This document shows, piece by piece, positions 16,288-26,784 of a stretch of 64,000 bases of DNA (positions are counted from its first letter, which is position 1; every line of letters starts with the position of its first letter). The stretch is from Geomonas subterranea (GTDB lineage Bacteria; Desulfobacterota; Desulfuromonadia; Geobacterales; Geobacteraceae). The notes under the pieces are model-generated. The model searched no databases. It saw only the letters and a program-made list of their open reading frames with translations, and had not been told where the DNA came from. The translations under genes were made by a program, and so were the position numbers. The stretch spans positions 4,084,501 through 4,148,500 of the forward strand of contig NZ_CP077683.1 in the NCBI RefSeq assembly GCF_019063845.1, given 5' to 3'.

Positions 16288-17346
16288 ATGTCAGACGACA
16301 AACACTCCAAAACAGAGAAACCTACCAGTAAGAAGGTCTCCGATGCCAAGAGCAAGGGGAACGTAGCGCGCAGCCGCGAGATGACCTCGGCGGTCACCCT
16401 GATCGCGGCGATGGTGGCCCTCTACGCAAGTTCCGGCATGATGCTGAAGACCCTGCAGGGGACCATGAGGGACATTTTCGGCGGGCTCGCCACCATCGAG
16501 ATCACCCCGGCCGGCGTGCACCACCTGATGATCCGGGAATTCGCCAACCTGGGCATCATGCTGACTCCGTTCATGCTGGTCTGCCTGGTCGCGGGGCTCG
16601 GCGTGGAGATCAGCCAGGGGGGGATCAACCTCAGCTCCGAGAAGCTCAAGTTCGACCTGGGGCGGCTCAACCCGGTGCAGGGGGTGGGAAGACTCTTCAA
16701 CAAGGACTCGCTGTTCGAGGTCGCCAAGTCCTTCATGAAGATGGCGATCGTGGGGTACATGGCGTACAAGGTCCTGACCGAGGAGATGGAAGGGATCATC
16801 TTCCTGGTGGACCAGGACCTGCAGGGGATCCTGCAGTTCATCGGGCACATCGCCTTCAAGATCGTGCTGCACACCTGCGGGGTGCTGATCATCCTGGCGG
16901 TGCTCGACCTGGCCTTCGTCAAGTGGCGCTTCATGGACAACCTGAAGATGACCAAGCAGGAGGTGAAGGACGAGCACAAGAACACCGAGGGTGACCCGGC
17001 CATCAAGGGGAAGCAGCGCCAGAAGGCGTTCCAGATGGCGCGCCGGCGCATGCGGCAGATCATCCCGACCGCCGACGTCGTGGTCACCAACCCGACCCAC
17101 TACGCCGTGGCGCTCAAGTACGACCGCTTCAAGATGTCCGCTCCGGTGGTGCTCTTCAAGGGGGTGGACCAGATGGCGCTGCAGATGAAGATCGTGGCGC
17201 GGGAGAACAACGTGACCCTGGTGGAGAACCGTTTCCTGGCCCGCGAGCTCTACGCCCAGGTGGAGGAGGGATACGAGATCCCGGAGGGGCTTTTCGCGGC
17301 CGTCGCCGAGATCCTCGCCTACGTGTACAGCCTGAAGCGGAGGTGA
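16288..17346 (+). CDS. flhB: Flagellar export specificity switch protein FlhB
   Basis: 352 residues: cytoplasmic N-terminus (KTEKPTSKKVSDAKSKGNVA), four membrane helices, and a C-terminal cytoplasmic domain with the autocleavage motif NPTH at residues 268-271 (VVVTNPTHYAVALKY). Cleavage switches export from hook to filament substrates. flhA does not follow; the cluster ends here and the next gene is on the other strand. Confidence 0.97.
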   Translation: MSDDKHSKTEKPTSKKVSDAKSKGNVARSREMTSAVTLIAAMVALYASSGMMLKTLQGTMRDIFGGLATIEITPAGVHHLMIREFANLGIMLTPFMLVCLVAGLGVEISQGGINLSSEKLKFDLGRLNPVQGVGRLFNKDSLFEVAKSFMKMAIVGYMAYKVLTEEMEGIIFLVDQDLQGILQFIGHIAFKIVLHTCGVLIILAVLDLAFVKWRFMDNLKMTKQEVKDEHKNTEGDPAIKGKQRQKAFQMARRRMRQIIPTADVVVTNPTHYAVALKYDRFKMSAPVVLFKGVDQMALQMKIVARENNVTLVENRFLARELYAQVEEGYEIPEGLFAAVAEILAYVYSLKRR

Positions 17347-17367
17347 GGCGGGCGCCTCACCTCCGCT
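17336..17367. terminator. Perfect 14-bp hairpin between flhB and glgP
   Basis: AGCGGAGGTGAGGC-gggc-GCCTCACCTCCGCT; the left arm includes the last codons and stop of flhB. It separates two convergent operons. There is no T-tract on either side. Confidence 0.65.
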
Positions 17368-17385
17368 GAGTCAACCCGGAAAGAT

Positions 17386-19938
17386 TCATCCCCACAGTAT
17401 CAGCCCCGGGTCGTACACGGTGCCAAGCTCCGGGTGCCGCGGCATGACCCGCAATAGGAAGCCGTGCCTCCCGCAGAAGCGGCATTCCAGCTCGCCTCCG
17501 AAGTGGCCGACCTTGTCCGGCTCGGTGGCGGGGTCAAGCGGCACCACCTCCCCCCCCATGATGGCCCCGCGGGAATCCAGCACCCCGAAGTAGACCTCCA
17601 CGGCGATCTCGGTGAGGGGCACCTCTCCCGGCGTGATCTGCACCGAGATGGGGACCTTCTGCCCCACGGTCACCTCCCGGTCGCATTCGGCCTGGACCGC
17701 GACGATGGAAAGCCCCCCCCAGACGCCGTGCAGCCGTTCCTTCCAGCGCGCCAGTTCCACCGCGAGCCTCAGGTCGTCCCGGTTCAGCCGCTCCCAGTTC
17801 TCGAAGGCGGGGAGGTAGCAGCGCCGGGCGTACTCCTGCACCATGCGGTCGGTGGAAAAGACGGGGCAGAGGGTCTGCATCGACGCCTTCATGAACGCGG
17901 TCCAGCCGCGCGGCACCCCATCGCTGCCGCGGTTGTAGAAAAGCGGCACGATCTCCTTCTCCAAGAGGTCGTAGATGGCCCTGCTCTCCACCTCGTTCTG
18001 GTAGGCGAGGTCGTCGTAGACCTCCCCCCTGCCGATGGCCCAGCCGTTGTTGCCGCGGTACCCCTCGCACCACCACCCGTCCAGGATACTCATGTTCAGC
18101 CCGCCGTTGAAGGCGGCCTTCATGCCGCTGGTGCCGCTGGCCTCCTGCGGCCTGAGCGGCGTGTTCAGCCAGATGTCCACCCCCTGCACCAGGCGTCGCG
18201 CCACTGAGATGTCGTAGTCCTCGAGGAAGATGATGCGACGCCGGAACCCTTCCTGCTGCGCGAGCTGCACGATCTGCCTGATCAGTTCCTTCCCCTGGTG
18301 ATCGGCGGGGTGGGCCTTGCCGGCGAAGACGATCTGCACCGGCCGCTCCGGGTGGTTGAGGATCCGCTCCAGCCGCTCCTTGTCGTGCAACAGGAGCGTC
18401 CCCCGCTTGTAGGTGGCGAAGCGGCGCGCGAAGCCTATGGTGAGGATCTCCGGGTCGAGCACGTCGGAGGCGCGGTCGATCTCCTTGGCTCCGGCGTCCA
18501 GCTTCTGCAACTGGGCCTTAAGGCTCAGGCGGGCGTAGTCCACCAGGCGCTCGGTGCCGCGGCGGTGGGTGCGCCACAGCTCGGCGTCGGGGATGCGCGA
18601 CACCTTGCGCCAGAGGGAGTCGTCGCTCTGCTCCAGCCAGCGGGTGCCAAGGTAGCGGGTCAAAAGTCCGCTCATCTCCTCGGAGAGCCAGCTCTTCTGG
18701 TGCACGCCGTTGGTGACGTAGGTGAGGGGGAGTTGTTCTTCCGGAAGGTCGGGCCAGACGTCGGCCCACATGCGGCGCGACACCATGCCGTGCAGTTCGC
18801 TCACGCCGTTTGAGTGCAGCGAGAGCTTCATGGCCAGCACCGCCATGCAGAAGTTCTCGTTGCTGCGGCCGTGGTTCTGCATCCCCAGGGTGAGGAACTG
18901 TTCGCGGGTGAGCCCCAGGTGGCGGTAGTAGCACCCGAGGTAGCGCTCGAGGAGCTCGGGGGGGAAATGGTCGATGCCCGCCTCGACGGGGGTGTGGGTG
19001 GTGAAGACGTTGCCGCCGCGGACCGCCTCCATCGCCTCCTGGAAATTGAGCGAGCGCTCCTCCATGAGGATCCGGACCCGTTCCAGGGCGAGGAATGCGG
19101 CGTGCCCCTCGTTCATGTGGCAGACGTTGGGCTCGACCCCGAGAAGGCGCAGCGCCCTGATGCCGCCGATTCCCAGCAGGATCTCCTGCCGGATGCGCAT
19201 CTCCTGGTCGCCGCCGTAGAGCCTCGTGGTGATCTCGCGGTCCGCCGGGGTGTTTTCCTCGAGGTTGCTGTCCAGAAGGTAGAGCCGCAGCCGCCCGACC
19301 TGGACCCGCCAGACCTGCACCCGGACGTTCCTGCCGGGATACTCCAGCTCCAGGGTGAGCGGCTCGCCGGCGCCGTCCCGTTCCAGGTGCAGCGGCAGGT
19401 TGTAGAAGTCGTTCTCGGGGTAGATCTCCTGCTGCCACCCTTCCAGGTTCAGGTGCTGCCGGAAGTACCCCTGGCGGTACAAAAGACCCACCCCCACCAG
19501 CGGCAGCCCGAGGTCGCTGGCGGACTTCAGGTGGTCGCCGGCCAGGATCCCGAGCCCGCCGGAGTAGATGGGGAGCGACTCGTGCAGGCCGAACTCCATG
19601 GAGAAGTAGGCGATACGCGCCCGCGGGGTGCCGTGCCGCTCGTACCAGGTGTGCGAGGCCAAGTACTCGTCGAGCCTCTCCTCAACCTGGGCCAGGTGCG
19701 ACATGAACCCCTCGTCCAGCATCAGGCTGTCGTAGGTGGCCTGTTGCAGGCACCCCAGCATCTCCAGGGGGTTGTGGCGCGTCGCCCGCCACAGTTCCGG
19801 GTCGAGGCGCTTGAAGAGTCGGATGGCCTCCGGTTCCCAGGTCCACCAGAGGTTGTATGCGATCCGTTGCAGCCCGGAGAGCTCCTTGGGGAGCGAGGGG
19901 ACAACGGTGAAGCGGTGCAGCGTCGAGAAGAGGTTCAT
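17386..19938 (-). CDS. glgP: Alpha-glucan phosphorylase (GT35)
   Basis: 850-residue glycogen/maltodextrin phosphorylase releasing glucose-1-phosphate. The N-terminus (LQRIAYNLWWTWEPEAIRLF) is the DUF3417-type extension of the TIGR02094 subfamily. The PLP-lysine region reads EASGTSGMKAAFNGGLNMS. GAGGAGG lies 4 nt upstream of the ATG. It starts 16 nt after the response-regulator gene, so it is probably the third gene of that operon. Confidence 0.93.
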   Translation of the reverse strand: MNLFSTLHRFTVVPSLPKELSGLQRIAYNLWWTWEPEAIRLFKRLDPELWRATRHNPLEMLGCLQQATYDSLMLDEGFMSHLAQVEERLDEYLASHTWYERHGTPRARIAYFSMEFGLHESLPIYSGGLGILAGDHLKSASDLGLPLVGVGLLYRQGYFRQHLNLEGWQQEIYPENDFYNLPLHLERDGAGEPLTLELEYPGRNVRVQVWRVQVGRLRLYLLDSNLEENTPADREITTRLYGGDQEMRIRQEILLGIGGIRALRLLGVEPNVCHMNEGHAAFLALERVRILMEERSLNFQEAMEAVRGGNVFTTHTPVEAGIDHFPPELLERYLGCYYRHLGLTREQFLTLGMQNHGRSNENFCMAVLAMKLSLHSNGVSELHGMVSRRMWADVWPDLPEEQLPLTYVTNGVHQKSWLSEEMSGLLTRYLGTRWLEQSDDSLWRKVSRIPDAELWRTHRRGTERLVDYARLSLKAQLQKLDAGAKEIDRASDVLDPEILTIGFARRFATYKRGTLLLHDKERLERILNHPERPVQIVFAGKAHPADHQGKELIRQIVQLAQQEGFRRRIIFLEDYDISVARRLVQGVDIWLNTPLRPQEASGTSGMKAAFNGGLNMSILDGWWCEGYRGNNGWAIGRGEVYDDLAYQNEVESRAIYDLLEKEIVPLFYNRGSDGVPRGWTAFMKASMQTLCPVFSTDRMVQEYARRCYLPAFENWERLNRDDLRLAVELARWKERLHGVWGGLSIVAVQAECDREVTVGQKVPISVQITPGEVPLTEIAVEVYFGVLDSRGAIMGGEVVPLDPATEPDKVGHFGGELECRFCGRHGFLLRVMPRHPELGTVYDPGLILWG

Positions 19939-19954
19939 ACCGCCTCCTCGCTAC

Positions 19955-21322
<1,368 letters not shown>

Positions 21323-21341
21323 TGCCACTCCCAGGTATCTC

Positions 21342-22826
21342 CTAATTTCCCGCTGCTTCATTGGGTCCGGCGGGCACCAGCGCCGCCTCCCTTCCATCCC
21401 CCTTGCCGGAGGGGGCCGGGGCGACCAGCGCCCCCGCCGGGAGGATCACCGTGAAGGTGGTCCCTTCACCCTTGCGGCTTGCCACGCAGATGCGCCCGCC
21501 GTGCTCCTTCACGATGCGCTCGGTGATGGCGAGCCCCAGCCCGATACCCGCCTCGCGGGTGGTGAAGTAGGGCTGGAACACCTTCTCGATGTCCTGCTCC
21601 TCGATGCCCACGCCGCAGTCGCTGAAGCTCAGCCGGCACTCCCCGCTTTCCGGTTCCACCGCGGCCCCCAGGGTGATGGTGCCGCCGTCGGACATGGCCT
21701 GCATGCTGTTGCTTATGAAGTTGCACAGGCAGTTGCGCATCAGTTCCGGGTCGATCAGCATGGCCGGCAGGTCCGCGGGGATCTCGCGCACCACCTGCAT
21801 GTTCCTTTCGGTGAGCCGGTCCTGCATGAGGTGGATCGCCTTGTCGACCAGGTCGGGATAACTCACCTGCTGGCGCTTCAGCTTGAGCGGCCGGCCGTAG
21901 TTCATGAAGTTGAGCACCATGTAGTTGGCCTTGCGGACCTCTTCCTTGATGTTGTCCGCGATGGCCTCGAGTTCGCCACCCTTCTCCGGGCAGGAGGGGA
22001 GCAGCTCGCTTTTCAGGTGGTCGATCGCGAGGCTTATGTAGTTGAGCGGGTTCCTGATCTCGTGGGCGATCCCCGCGGCCAGCTGTCCCACCTTCGAGAG
22101 GTGCTCCGCCTCGTAGAGCCGCTTCTCCAACTGCTCCTTCTCCTTGAGCTTCTTCACCATCTCGTTGAGGTTCTCGGCGAGTTCGCCGATCTCGTCGCCG
22201 CTCTCCGCCTCGAAGGTGACGCTCAGATCGCCGGCCGATACGTTGGTGACCCCCGCCGCCAGGCGGTGGATCGGGTTGGTGTAGCGGCGCGCCAGGAAGA
22301 TGATGAGGATCATGCCCCCCATGAACACCAGCACCGTCGCGGAAAGGCGCCGGACGAAGTTGGCGTGCTGGATGTCGCGGATGTTGTCCAAGAGGAGGTT
22401 GATCTGCACGTAACCCAGTTGCTCGTCACCGACGATGACCGGTACCACCAGGTCGTAGGGCTTCAGGGAACTCCCCCCCCCGCCCCCACGGCGCTTGAGC
22501 CCCTTCTCAAGCTTCTTTATCTCGCGCTTCTTGCCGACCTGCGCGGGGTCGGAGGAGTTGATGATCTCCCCTTCGTTGTTGATGATGTTGATCTCGTTGA
22601 CGCCCTTGTTCTTGGCCTGGCTGAGATATTCCGAAAGCCGCGTCGATTCCTCTTCCGAGGTCAGGTCCTCGACGCTTAGCTGAATCGCCTTGGAAACGAC
22701 GGTGGAGCTTTCCTGGATCTCCTGCACCAGGTCGTTCTGGCTGAATTGGTTCAGGATGAAGAGAATCAGCGTGGCGACTACCAGCATGGTGAGCATGATC
22801 ATCACCAGCTTCGTGTTCAGTTTCAT
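21342..22826 (-). CDS. Two-component sensor histidine kinase
   Basis: 494 residues: membrane helix near 7-27, a periplasmic domain of about 130 residues, a second helix near 161-179, a HAMP linker (RYTNPIHRLAAGV), the H-box AAGIAHEIRNPLNYIS with H255, and an ATP-binding domain (GVGIEEQDIEKVFQPYFTT, GIGLGLAI). A glycine run (residues 114-118) encoded by a C9 tract on the + strand (22473-22481) sits in the sensor domain. First gene of the kinase-regulator-glgP operon. Confidence 0.94.
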   Translation of the reverse strand: MKLNTKLVMIMLTMLVVATLILFILNQFSQNDLVQEIQESSTVVSKAIQLSVEDLTSEEESTRLSEYLSQAKNKGVNEINIINNEGEIINSSDPAQVGKKREIKKLEKGLKRRGGGGGSSLKPYDLVVPVIVGDEQLGYVQINLLLDNIRDIQHANFVRRLSATVLVFMGGMILIIFLARRYTNPIHRLAAGVTNVSAGDLSVTFEAESGDEIGELAENLNEMVKKLKEKEQLEKRLYEAEHLSKVGQLAAGIAHEIRNPLNYISLAIDHLKSELLPSCPEKGGELEAIADNIKEEVRKANYMVLNFMNYGRPLKLKRQQVSYPDLVDKAIHLMQDRLTERNMQVVREIPADLPAMLIDPELMRNCLCNFISNSMQAMSDGGTITLGAAVEPESGECRLSFSDCGVGIEEQDIEKVFQPYFTTREAGIGLGLAITERIVKEHGGRICVASRKGEGTTFTVILPAGALVAPAPSGKGDGREAALVPAGPNEAAGN

Positions 22827-22865
22827 GACATTTTTTCCGATATATGAGTTTTCACTAAGCTCGCA

Positions 22866-22894
22866 AGTATACAGCAGCGCCCCTGGCTAGACAA
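22866..22894 (-). promoter_or_regulatory. Sigma-70-type promoter of the kinase operon
   Basis: On the - strand TTGTCT (22889-22894), 17-bp spacer, TATACT (22866-22871). It is about 40 bp upstream of the kinase start. Confidence 0.6.
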
Positions 22895-22958
22895 GGCCAA
22901 TGTCAGTTGCGGCGGGGATGAATTAATTGACTTCCATTAGCGTGGACTTGCTGCTAAG

Positions 22959-23189
22959 ATGCCGGTCGTTGAAATGCGCCAGAACCAGGGGGCGATGGGA
23001 GGAGGCATGGGCTACAGCGTCGACAGGATTTCGGGGGGGCTCAGGATCGACCCGGATGCCGGGGGGCAGGAGCATCAGCGCAGGCGGGGCAAGCCGGCCC
23101 ACAAGCCGGAGCCGGCTGACAGCGTCAGCATCTCCGATGAGGCGAAGAAACTGCTCGAAAAAGCCGAAGCCGGGGACATCTCCGAGTGA
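22959..23189 (+). CDS. Small hypothetical protein
   Basis: 76 residues at most, hydrophilic, Gly/Arg/Lys-rich, ending DSVSISDEAKKLLEKAEAG. Not recognised. The start is uncertain: ATG 22959 has no ribosome site, while in-frame ATGs at 22974, 22995 and 23007 also exist, the last just after GGGAGGAGG. It ends 4 nt before the convergent HDOD gene. The C-terminal SISDEAKKLL helix resembles short tails of small regulatory proteins, too weak for a call. Confidence 0.55.
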   Translation: MPVVEMRQNQGAMGGGMGYSVDRISGGLRIDPDAGGQEHQRRRGKPAHKPEPADSVSISDEAKKLLEKAEAGDISE

Positions 23190-23192
23190 CCC

Positions 23193-24044
23193 CTAGCTGG
23201 TGAACAGGGCCTTGTCTTCGGCGAAGGCCTTGTCGAACACCTCCAGCATCTCGGCCGCGTTCTCTTCCGTGATATTGAGCAGCTGACCCGCCTTGGACGC
23301 CGCCGGTTCGATCTCTTCCTGCGGCTCCCGGATCCCGATGCCAAGCTTGAGACAGAACTGGTCCGCCAGGGAGGTCACCGCGGTCAGGTTGATCAGTGCC
23401 GGGTCGTCCAGTTCCGTGAAGTCCAGTTGGTGGTGCTGCAGGATCGCCGTGGTCAGGATCTCCGGGAAGTTCCATTTCTTGATCACGTACGCTCCAACCT
23501 CGTCATGGGTGAAGGGGTAAACCCCCTTCTCCGCCTGCCCGAAGGAAATCCCCTCGTTATAACAGTGCTGCATCACCTCCTGGAACTTGTCGCGGTCCAG
23601 GGTGTTCATGATGATCTTGCCGATGTCGTGGAACAGTCCGGCGAGGAAGGCCTCTTCCTCGTTGGCGAGGCGGGTGCGGCGGGCGATGATCCTGGCGGCG
23701 AGCCCGGCGGCGAAGGAGTGCTCCCAGAGCATCTTCTCGGTCAGACCGTAGGGCTTGTAGACCTGCTTCACGGACGCGGCGACCACGAGGCTTCTCAGGG
23801 TGCTGAAGCCAAGGACGACGATGGCGCTGGAGAGGGTCTGGATCTGCCTGCGGCAGCCGTAAAAGGAGGAGTTGGAAATCTTGAGGACCCGCGCTGCAAC
23901 GGCGGGATCCGATGACACGATCTTGGCGAGTTCTTCGGCCGTCGCGCTGTCGCTCTCGATAAGCTCCATCACCTTGATGGCAACGATGGGAATGGTGGGC
24001 AGGTCCGCTGCGGTCATGATCGCAGTCTCGAGTTCTTTATTCAT
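23193..24044 (-). CDS. HDOD domain protein
   Basis: 283 residues with an HDOD domain over most of its length (LPTIPIVAIKVMELIESDSA; VSSDPAVAARVLKISNSSFY; FLAGLFHDIGKIIMNTL). HDOD proteins are signalling or regulatory modules related to HD phosphodiesterases. No output domain is visible. Monocistronic with its own promoter. Confidence 0.9.
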   Translation of the reverse strand: MNKELETAIMTAADLPTIPIVAIKVMELIESDSATAEELAKIVSSDPAVAARVLKISNSSFYGCRRQIQTLSSAIVVLGFSTLRSLVVAASVKQVYKPYGLTEKMLWEHSFAAGLAARIIARRTRLANEEEAFLAGLFHDIGKIIMNTLDRDKFQEVMQHCYNEGISFGQAEKGVYPFTHDEVGAYVIKKWNFPEILTTAILQHHQLDFTELDDPALINLTAVTSLADQFCLKLGIGIREPQEEIEPAASKAGQLLNITEENAAEMLEVFDKAFAEDKALFTS

Positions 24045-24091
24045 GCCTTGGATCCTTCCGTTTGCTGGGGCCGGTTCTGGTCAGGTTCAAA

Positions 24092-24119
24092 AATATACCA
24101 AAATGTTAGCTTTAGGCAA
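24092..24119 (-). promoter_or_regulatory. Sigma-70-type promoter of the HDOD gene
   Basis: On the - strand TTGCCT (24114-24119), 16-bp spacer, TATATT (24092-24097), about 50 bp before the start codon. Confidence 0.5.
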
Positions 24120-24193
24120 GCTCGGATTTAATGATTGAAAGGGGGCGCTCCCCGGTCTATACTGCCCTGAAAAAAAAGGGAAAAGGTTTCACC

Positions 24194-24829
24194 TTGATTG
24201 TAAAGAACACGCAGTTCATTAAAAGTGCGACCCGTCCGGCGCACTACCCGGAGGGGAACCTGCCGGAGATCGCCTTCGCCGGACGCTCCAACGTCGGCAA
24301 GTCTTCCCTGGTCAACGTGCTGGTGAACCGGAAGAACCTGGTGCGCACCAGCTCCACCCCCGGCCGCACCCAACTGATCAACTTCTTCCAGGTAAACGAC
24401 GACTTCATGCTGGTCGACCTCCCCGGCTACGGCTACGCGAAGGTGCCGCTGGCGGTCAAGAAGGACTGGCGCCCCATGATGGAGACCTACCTTGCCAAGC
24501 GGGAGAACCTGCGCGGCGTGGTGCTGATCCTGGACATCCGCCGGGTTCCCAGCGACGACGACCTGCAGATGCTCGCCTGGCTGCGCGCGTACTCGGTCGC
24601 CCCCATCATCGTGGTCACCAAGTGCGACAAGCTCTCCAAGAACGAGCGTGCGCGCCAGACCGCCGTCATCTGCGCGACGCTTGGCGTCGAGAAGCAGGAA
24701 CTCACTTTTTTCTCCGCCCTGAACAAGGAAGGCAAAGACGCCGTCTGGCGCCGGATCGACGCCCTTTTGGACGCGGGGGAGGGGGAAAGCGGCGAATTTG
24801 CGGAGGAAGCGGCGCCGGTTAGTGATTGA
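24194..24829 (+). CDS. engB: Ribosome biogenesis GTP-binding protein EngB (YsxC/YihA)
   Basis: 211-residue GTPase for large ribosomal subunit assembly. G1 is [10 protein letters not shown]3 is DLPGYG, G4 is TKCDK. I chose TTG 24194 because AAAAGG sits 7 nt upstream and the protein then starts [19 protein letters not shown], as in the family. The ATG at 24131 in the same frame gives 21 extra residues and lacks a ribosome site. Confidence 0.92.
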   Translation: MIVKNTQFIKSATRPAHYPEGNLPEIAFAGRSNVGKSSLVNVLVNRKNLVRTSSTPGRTQLINFFQVNDDFMLVDLPGYGYAKVPLAVKKDWRPMMETYLAKRENLRGVVLILDIRRVPSDDDLQMLAWLRAYSVAPIIVVTKCDKLSKNERARQTAVICATLGVEKQELTFFSALNKEGKDAVWRRIDALLDAGEGESGEFAEEAAPVSD

Positions 24830-24854
24830 CTTTCACCGTTGCGTCTGTTACTAA
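24826..24854 (+). promoter_or_regulatory. Promoter of the cobalamin operon
   Basis: TTGACT (24826-24831), 17-bp spacer, TACTAA (24849-24854), just upstream of the riboswitch. The -35 box overlaps the engB stop codon. Confidence 0.6.
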
Positions 24855-24879
24855 ACAGGTCGCTGAAAAAAAGACATAG

Positions 24880-25045
24880 ACGTTCGTCCTGGTGCCCCGA
24901 GAGGGGTTAAAAGGGAAGAGGGTGTGAATCCCTCGCTGTCCCGCAACTGTGAACGGAGATGAAAGCCGCAACAACGCCACTGATCGAATCGGGAAGGCGC
25001 GGCGAGTAAGACGACCCGTGAGTCAGGAAACCTGCCTGGATGCAA
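24880..25045 (+). ncRNA. Cobalamin riboswitch
   Basis: Contains the conserved cobalamin aptamer blocks in order: GGTGCC, TTAAAAGGGAA, GGTGTGAATCC, GCTGTCCCGCAACTGTGA, and AGTCAGGAAACCTGCC. It lies between a sigma-70-type promoter and a terminator directly before cobU, so high cobalamin should switch off cobU-cbiO. Confidence 0.95.
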
Positions 25046-25111
25046 GCTTGTTGGAACCTCCGTGGCAGAGGGGCTAAAGCCGGAATCGCGCCTGTAGTGC
25101 GAATTTTGACC

Positions 25112-25142
25112 CGCCTTCCGTCATGGGAAGGGGGGTTTTTTT
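25112..25142 (+). terminator. Riboswitch expression-platform terminator
   Basis: CCGCCTTCC..GGAAGGGGG stem followed by seven Ts, ending one base before the cobU ATG. The G-run of the right arm (25129-25135) is also the only ribosome site for cobU, so the same hairpin could both end transcription and hide the site. Confidence 0.85.
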
Positions 25143-25664
25143 ATGTCCAAAGTGGTCCTGGTCACCGGCGGCGCCCGCAGCGGCAAGAGCCGCTACGCCG
25201 AAGGTCTGGCCGAGAAGTACGCGCCGCTACGGGGGTACCTCGCCACCGGCGAGCCGGGGGACGCCGAGATGGCCCAGCGCATCGCGCGGCACCAGGGGCG
25301 GCGCGGGGCGGAGTGGCAGACCGTGGAGGAACCGGTCCGGGTGGCGGAGGCGATCCGCAGCCACGAGGGGCGCTTCAACGTGATGCTGCTGGACTGCGTC
25401 ACCCTCTGGATCTCCAATCTCCTCTTCCGCTGCCCGGGCGGGGCCGCCGAGGCCCTCGCCGAGGTGGAGAGCTTCGCCGGGAGCTTCGCCTCCCTTACCA
25501 CCCCGCTCATCATCGTCACCAACGAGGTGGGGATGGGGATCGTCCCCGAGCACCCGCTCTCCCGCGCGTTCCGGGACCTTGCCGGCGAGGCCAACGAAAT
25601 CATCGCCGCGGCGGCGGACGAGGTGTACGTCACTATCTCTGGACTGCCGCTCAGGCTGAAGTGA
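25143..25664 (+). CDS. cobU: Adenosylcobinamide kinase / guanylyltransferase
   Basis: 173 residues. P-loop GGARSGKS at residues 8-15, then the CobU motifs RIARHQGRRG and VTNEVGMGIVPEHPLSR. It phosphorylates adenosylcobinamide and transfers GMP to it. First gene after the riboswitch. Confidence 0.95.
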   Translation: MSKVVLVTGGARSGKSRYAEGLAEKYAPLRGYLATGEPGDAEMAQRIARHQGRRGAEWQTVEEPVRVAEAIRSHEGRFNVMLLDCVTLWISNLLFRCPGGAAEALAEVESFAGSFASLTTPLIIVTNEVGMGIVPEHPLSRAFRDLAGEANEIIAAAADEVYVTISGLPLRLK

Positions 25665-25708
25665 TATGCCATGACCAGTGAAATGCCATGAAACCCAAGG
25701 AGGAACCG

Positions 25709-26761
25709 ATGCAACTTCTGGAAACGACACTCGCCAAGATCCAGCCGGTGGACGAGGCGCTGCTCGCCAAGGCCCAGGCCAAACTCGATAACAAGACCAA
25801 GCCGCTTGGCTCACTGGGACGCCTGGAGGAGGTAGGGCGCCGCTTTGCCGCCATCACCGGCGACCTCGCCCCCGACACCGCCAAGAAGGTCATCTTCACC
25901 TTCGCCGGCGACCACGGCATCGTGGAGGAAGGGGTCTCCCTGTTTCCCAAGGAAGTCACCCCGCAGATGGTGCTCAACTTCCTGCGCGGCGGCGCCGGTG
26001 TCAACGTGCTCGCCCGCCACAGCGGCGCTGAGGTGCGCGTGGTGGACGTGGGGGTGGACTACGACTTCGAGCCGGCCCCGGGCCTGATCATCCGCAAGGT
26101 GGCCAAGGGGACGCGCAACTTCGCCAAGGGTAGCGCCATGACCCGCGAGGAGGCGGTCGCCGCCATCGAGGTCGGCATCGCGCTCGCCGACGAGGCCAAA
26201 AAGGAAGGGGTCGCCATGGTCGGCACCGGCGAGATGGGGATCGGCAACACCAGCCCCTCCTCCGCCATCATCGCCGCCATCGCCGGCTGCACCGTCCGCG
26301 AGGTGACCCACCGCGGCACCGGCATCGGCGACGAGGCCCTGGAGAACAAGGTCAAGGTGATCCAGGCCGGTCTCGACCTGAACCGCCCCGAGCCGCAGGA
26401 CCCGCTGGACGTTCTCACCAAGGTCGGGGGACTGGAGATCGCCGGCATCGCCGGCCTTGTGCTCGGCGCGGCGGCCAACCGGATGCCGGTGGTCGTCGAC
26501 GGCTTCATCTCCACCGCCGGCGCACTGATCGCCTCCGAGATGCATCCCGCCGTGCGTGACTACATCTTCACCGCCCACACCTCGGTCGAAATAGGGCACC
26601 AGATGATGCTGGAGCGCATCGGCGTGAAGCCGCTGCTCGACCTGCAGCTGCGCCTCGGCGAGGGGACCGGCGCCGCGCTGGCCATGGGACTCATCGAGGC
26701 CGGGGTCAAGATCCTGAAGGAGATGGCGACCTTCGAAGAGGCCGGGGTGGCCTCCTCCTGA
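25709..26761 (+). CDS. cobT: Nicotinate-nucleotide-dimethylbenzimidazole phosphoribosyltransferase
   Basis: 350 residues. Activates the lower-ligand base by transfer of phosphoribose from nicotinate mononucleotide. Signatures: [36 protein letters not shown], and the catalytic glutamate in [14 protein letters not shown] chose ATG 25709 because AAGGAGG (25697-25703) is 5 nt upstream; ATG 25688 adds 7 residues. Confidence 0.95.
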   Translation: MQLLETTLAKIQPVDEALLAKAQAKLDNKTKPLGSLGRLEEVGRRFAAITGDLAPDTAKKVIFTFAGDHGIVEEGVSLFPKEVTPQMVLNFLRGGAGVNVLARHSGAEVRVVDVGVDYDFEPAPGLIIRKVAKGTRNFAKGSAMTREEAVAAIEVGIALADEAKKEGVAMVGTGEMGIGNTSPSSAIIAAIAGCTVREVTHRGTGIGDEALENKVKVIQAGLDLNRPEPQDPLDVLTKVGGLEIAGIAGLVLGAAANRMPVVVDGFISTAGALIASEMHPAVRDYIFTAHTSVEIGHQMMLERIGVKPLLDLQLRLGEGTGAALAMGLIEAGVKILKEMATFEEAGVASS

Positions 26762-26784
26762 GTGAGGCGGCCCGGGGTGAACTC

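Noticed and set aside
22959-23189. Small protein with SISDEAKKLL tail as a FlgM-like anti-sigma factor
   Set aside because: Only a short helix is similar; no sigma-28 gene nearby and the rest does not match.
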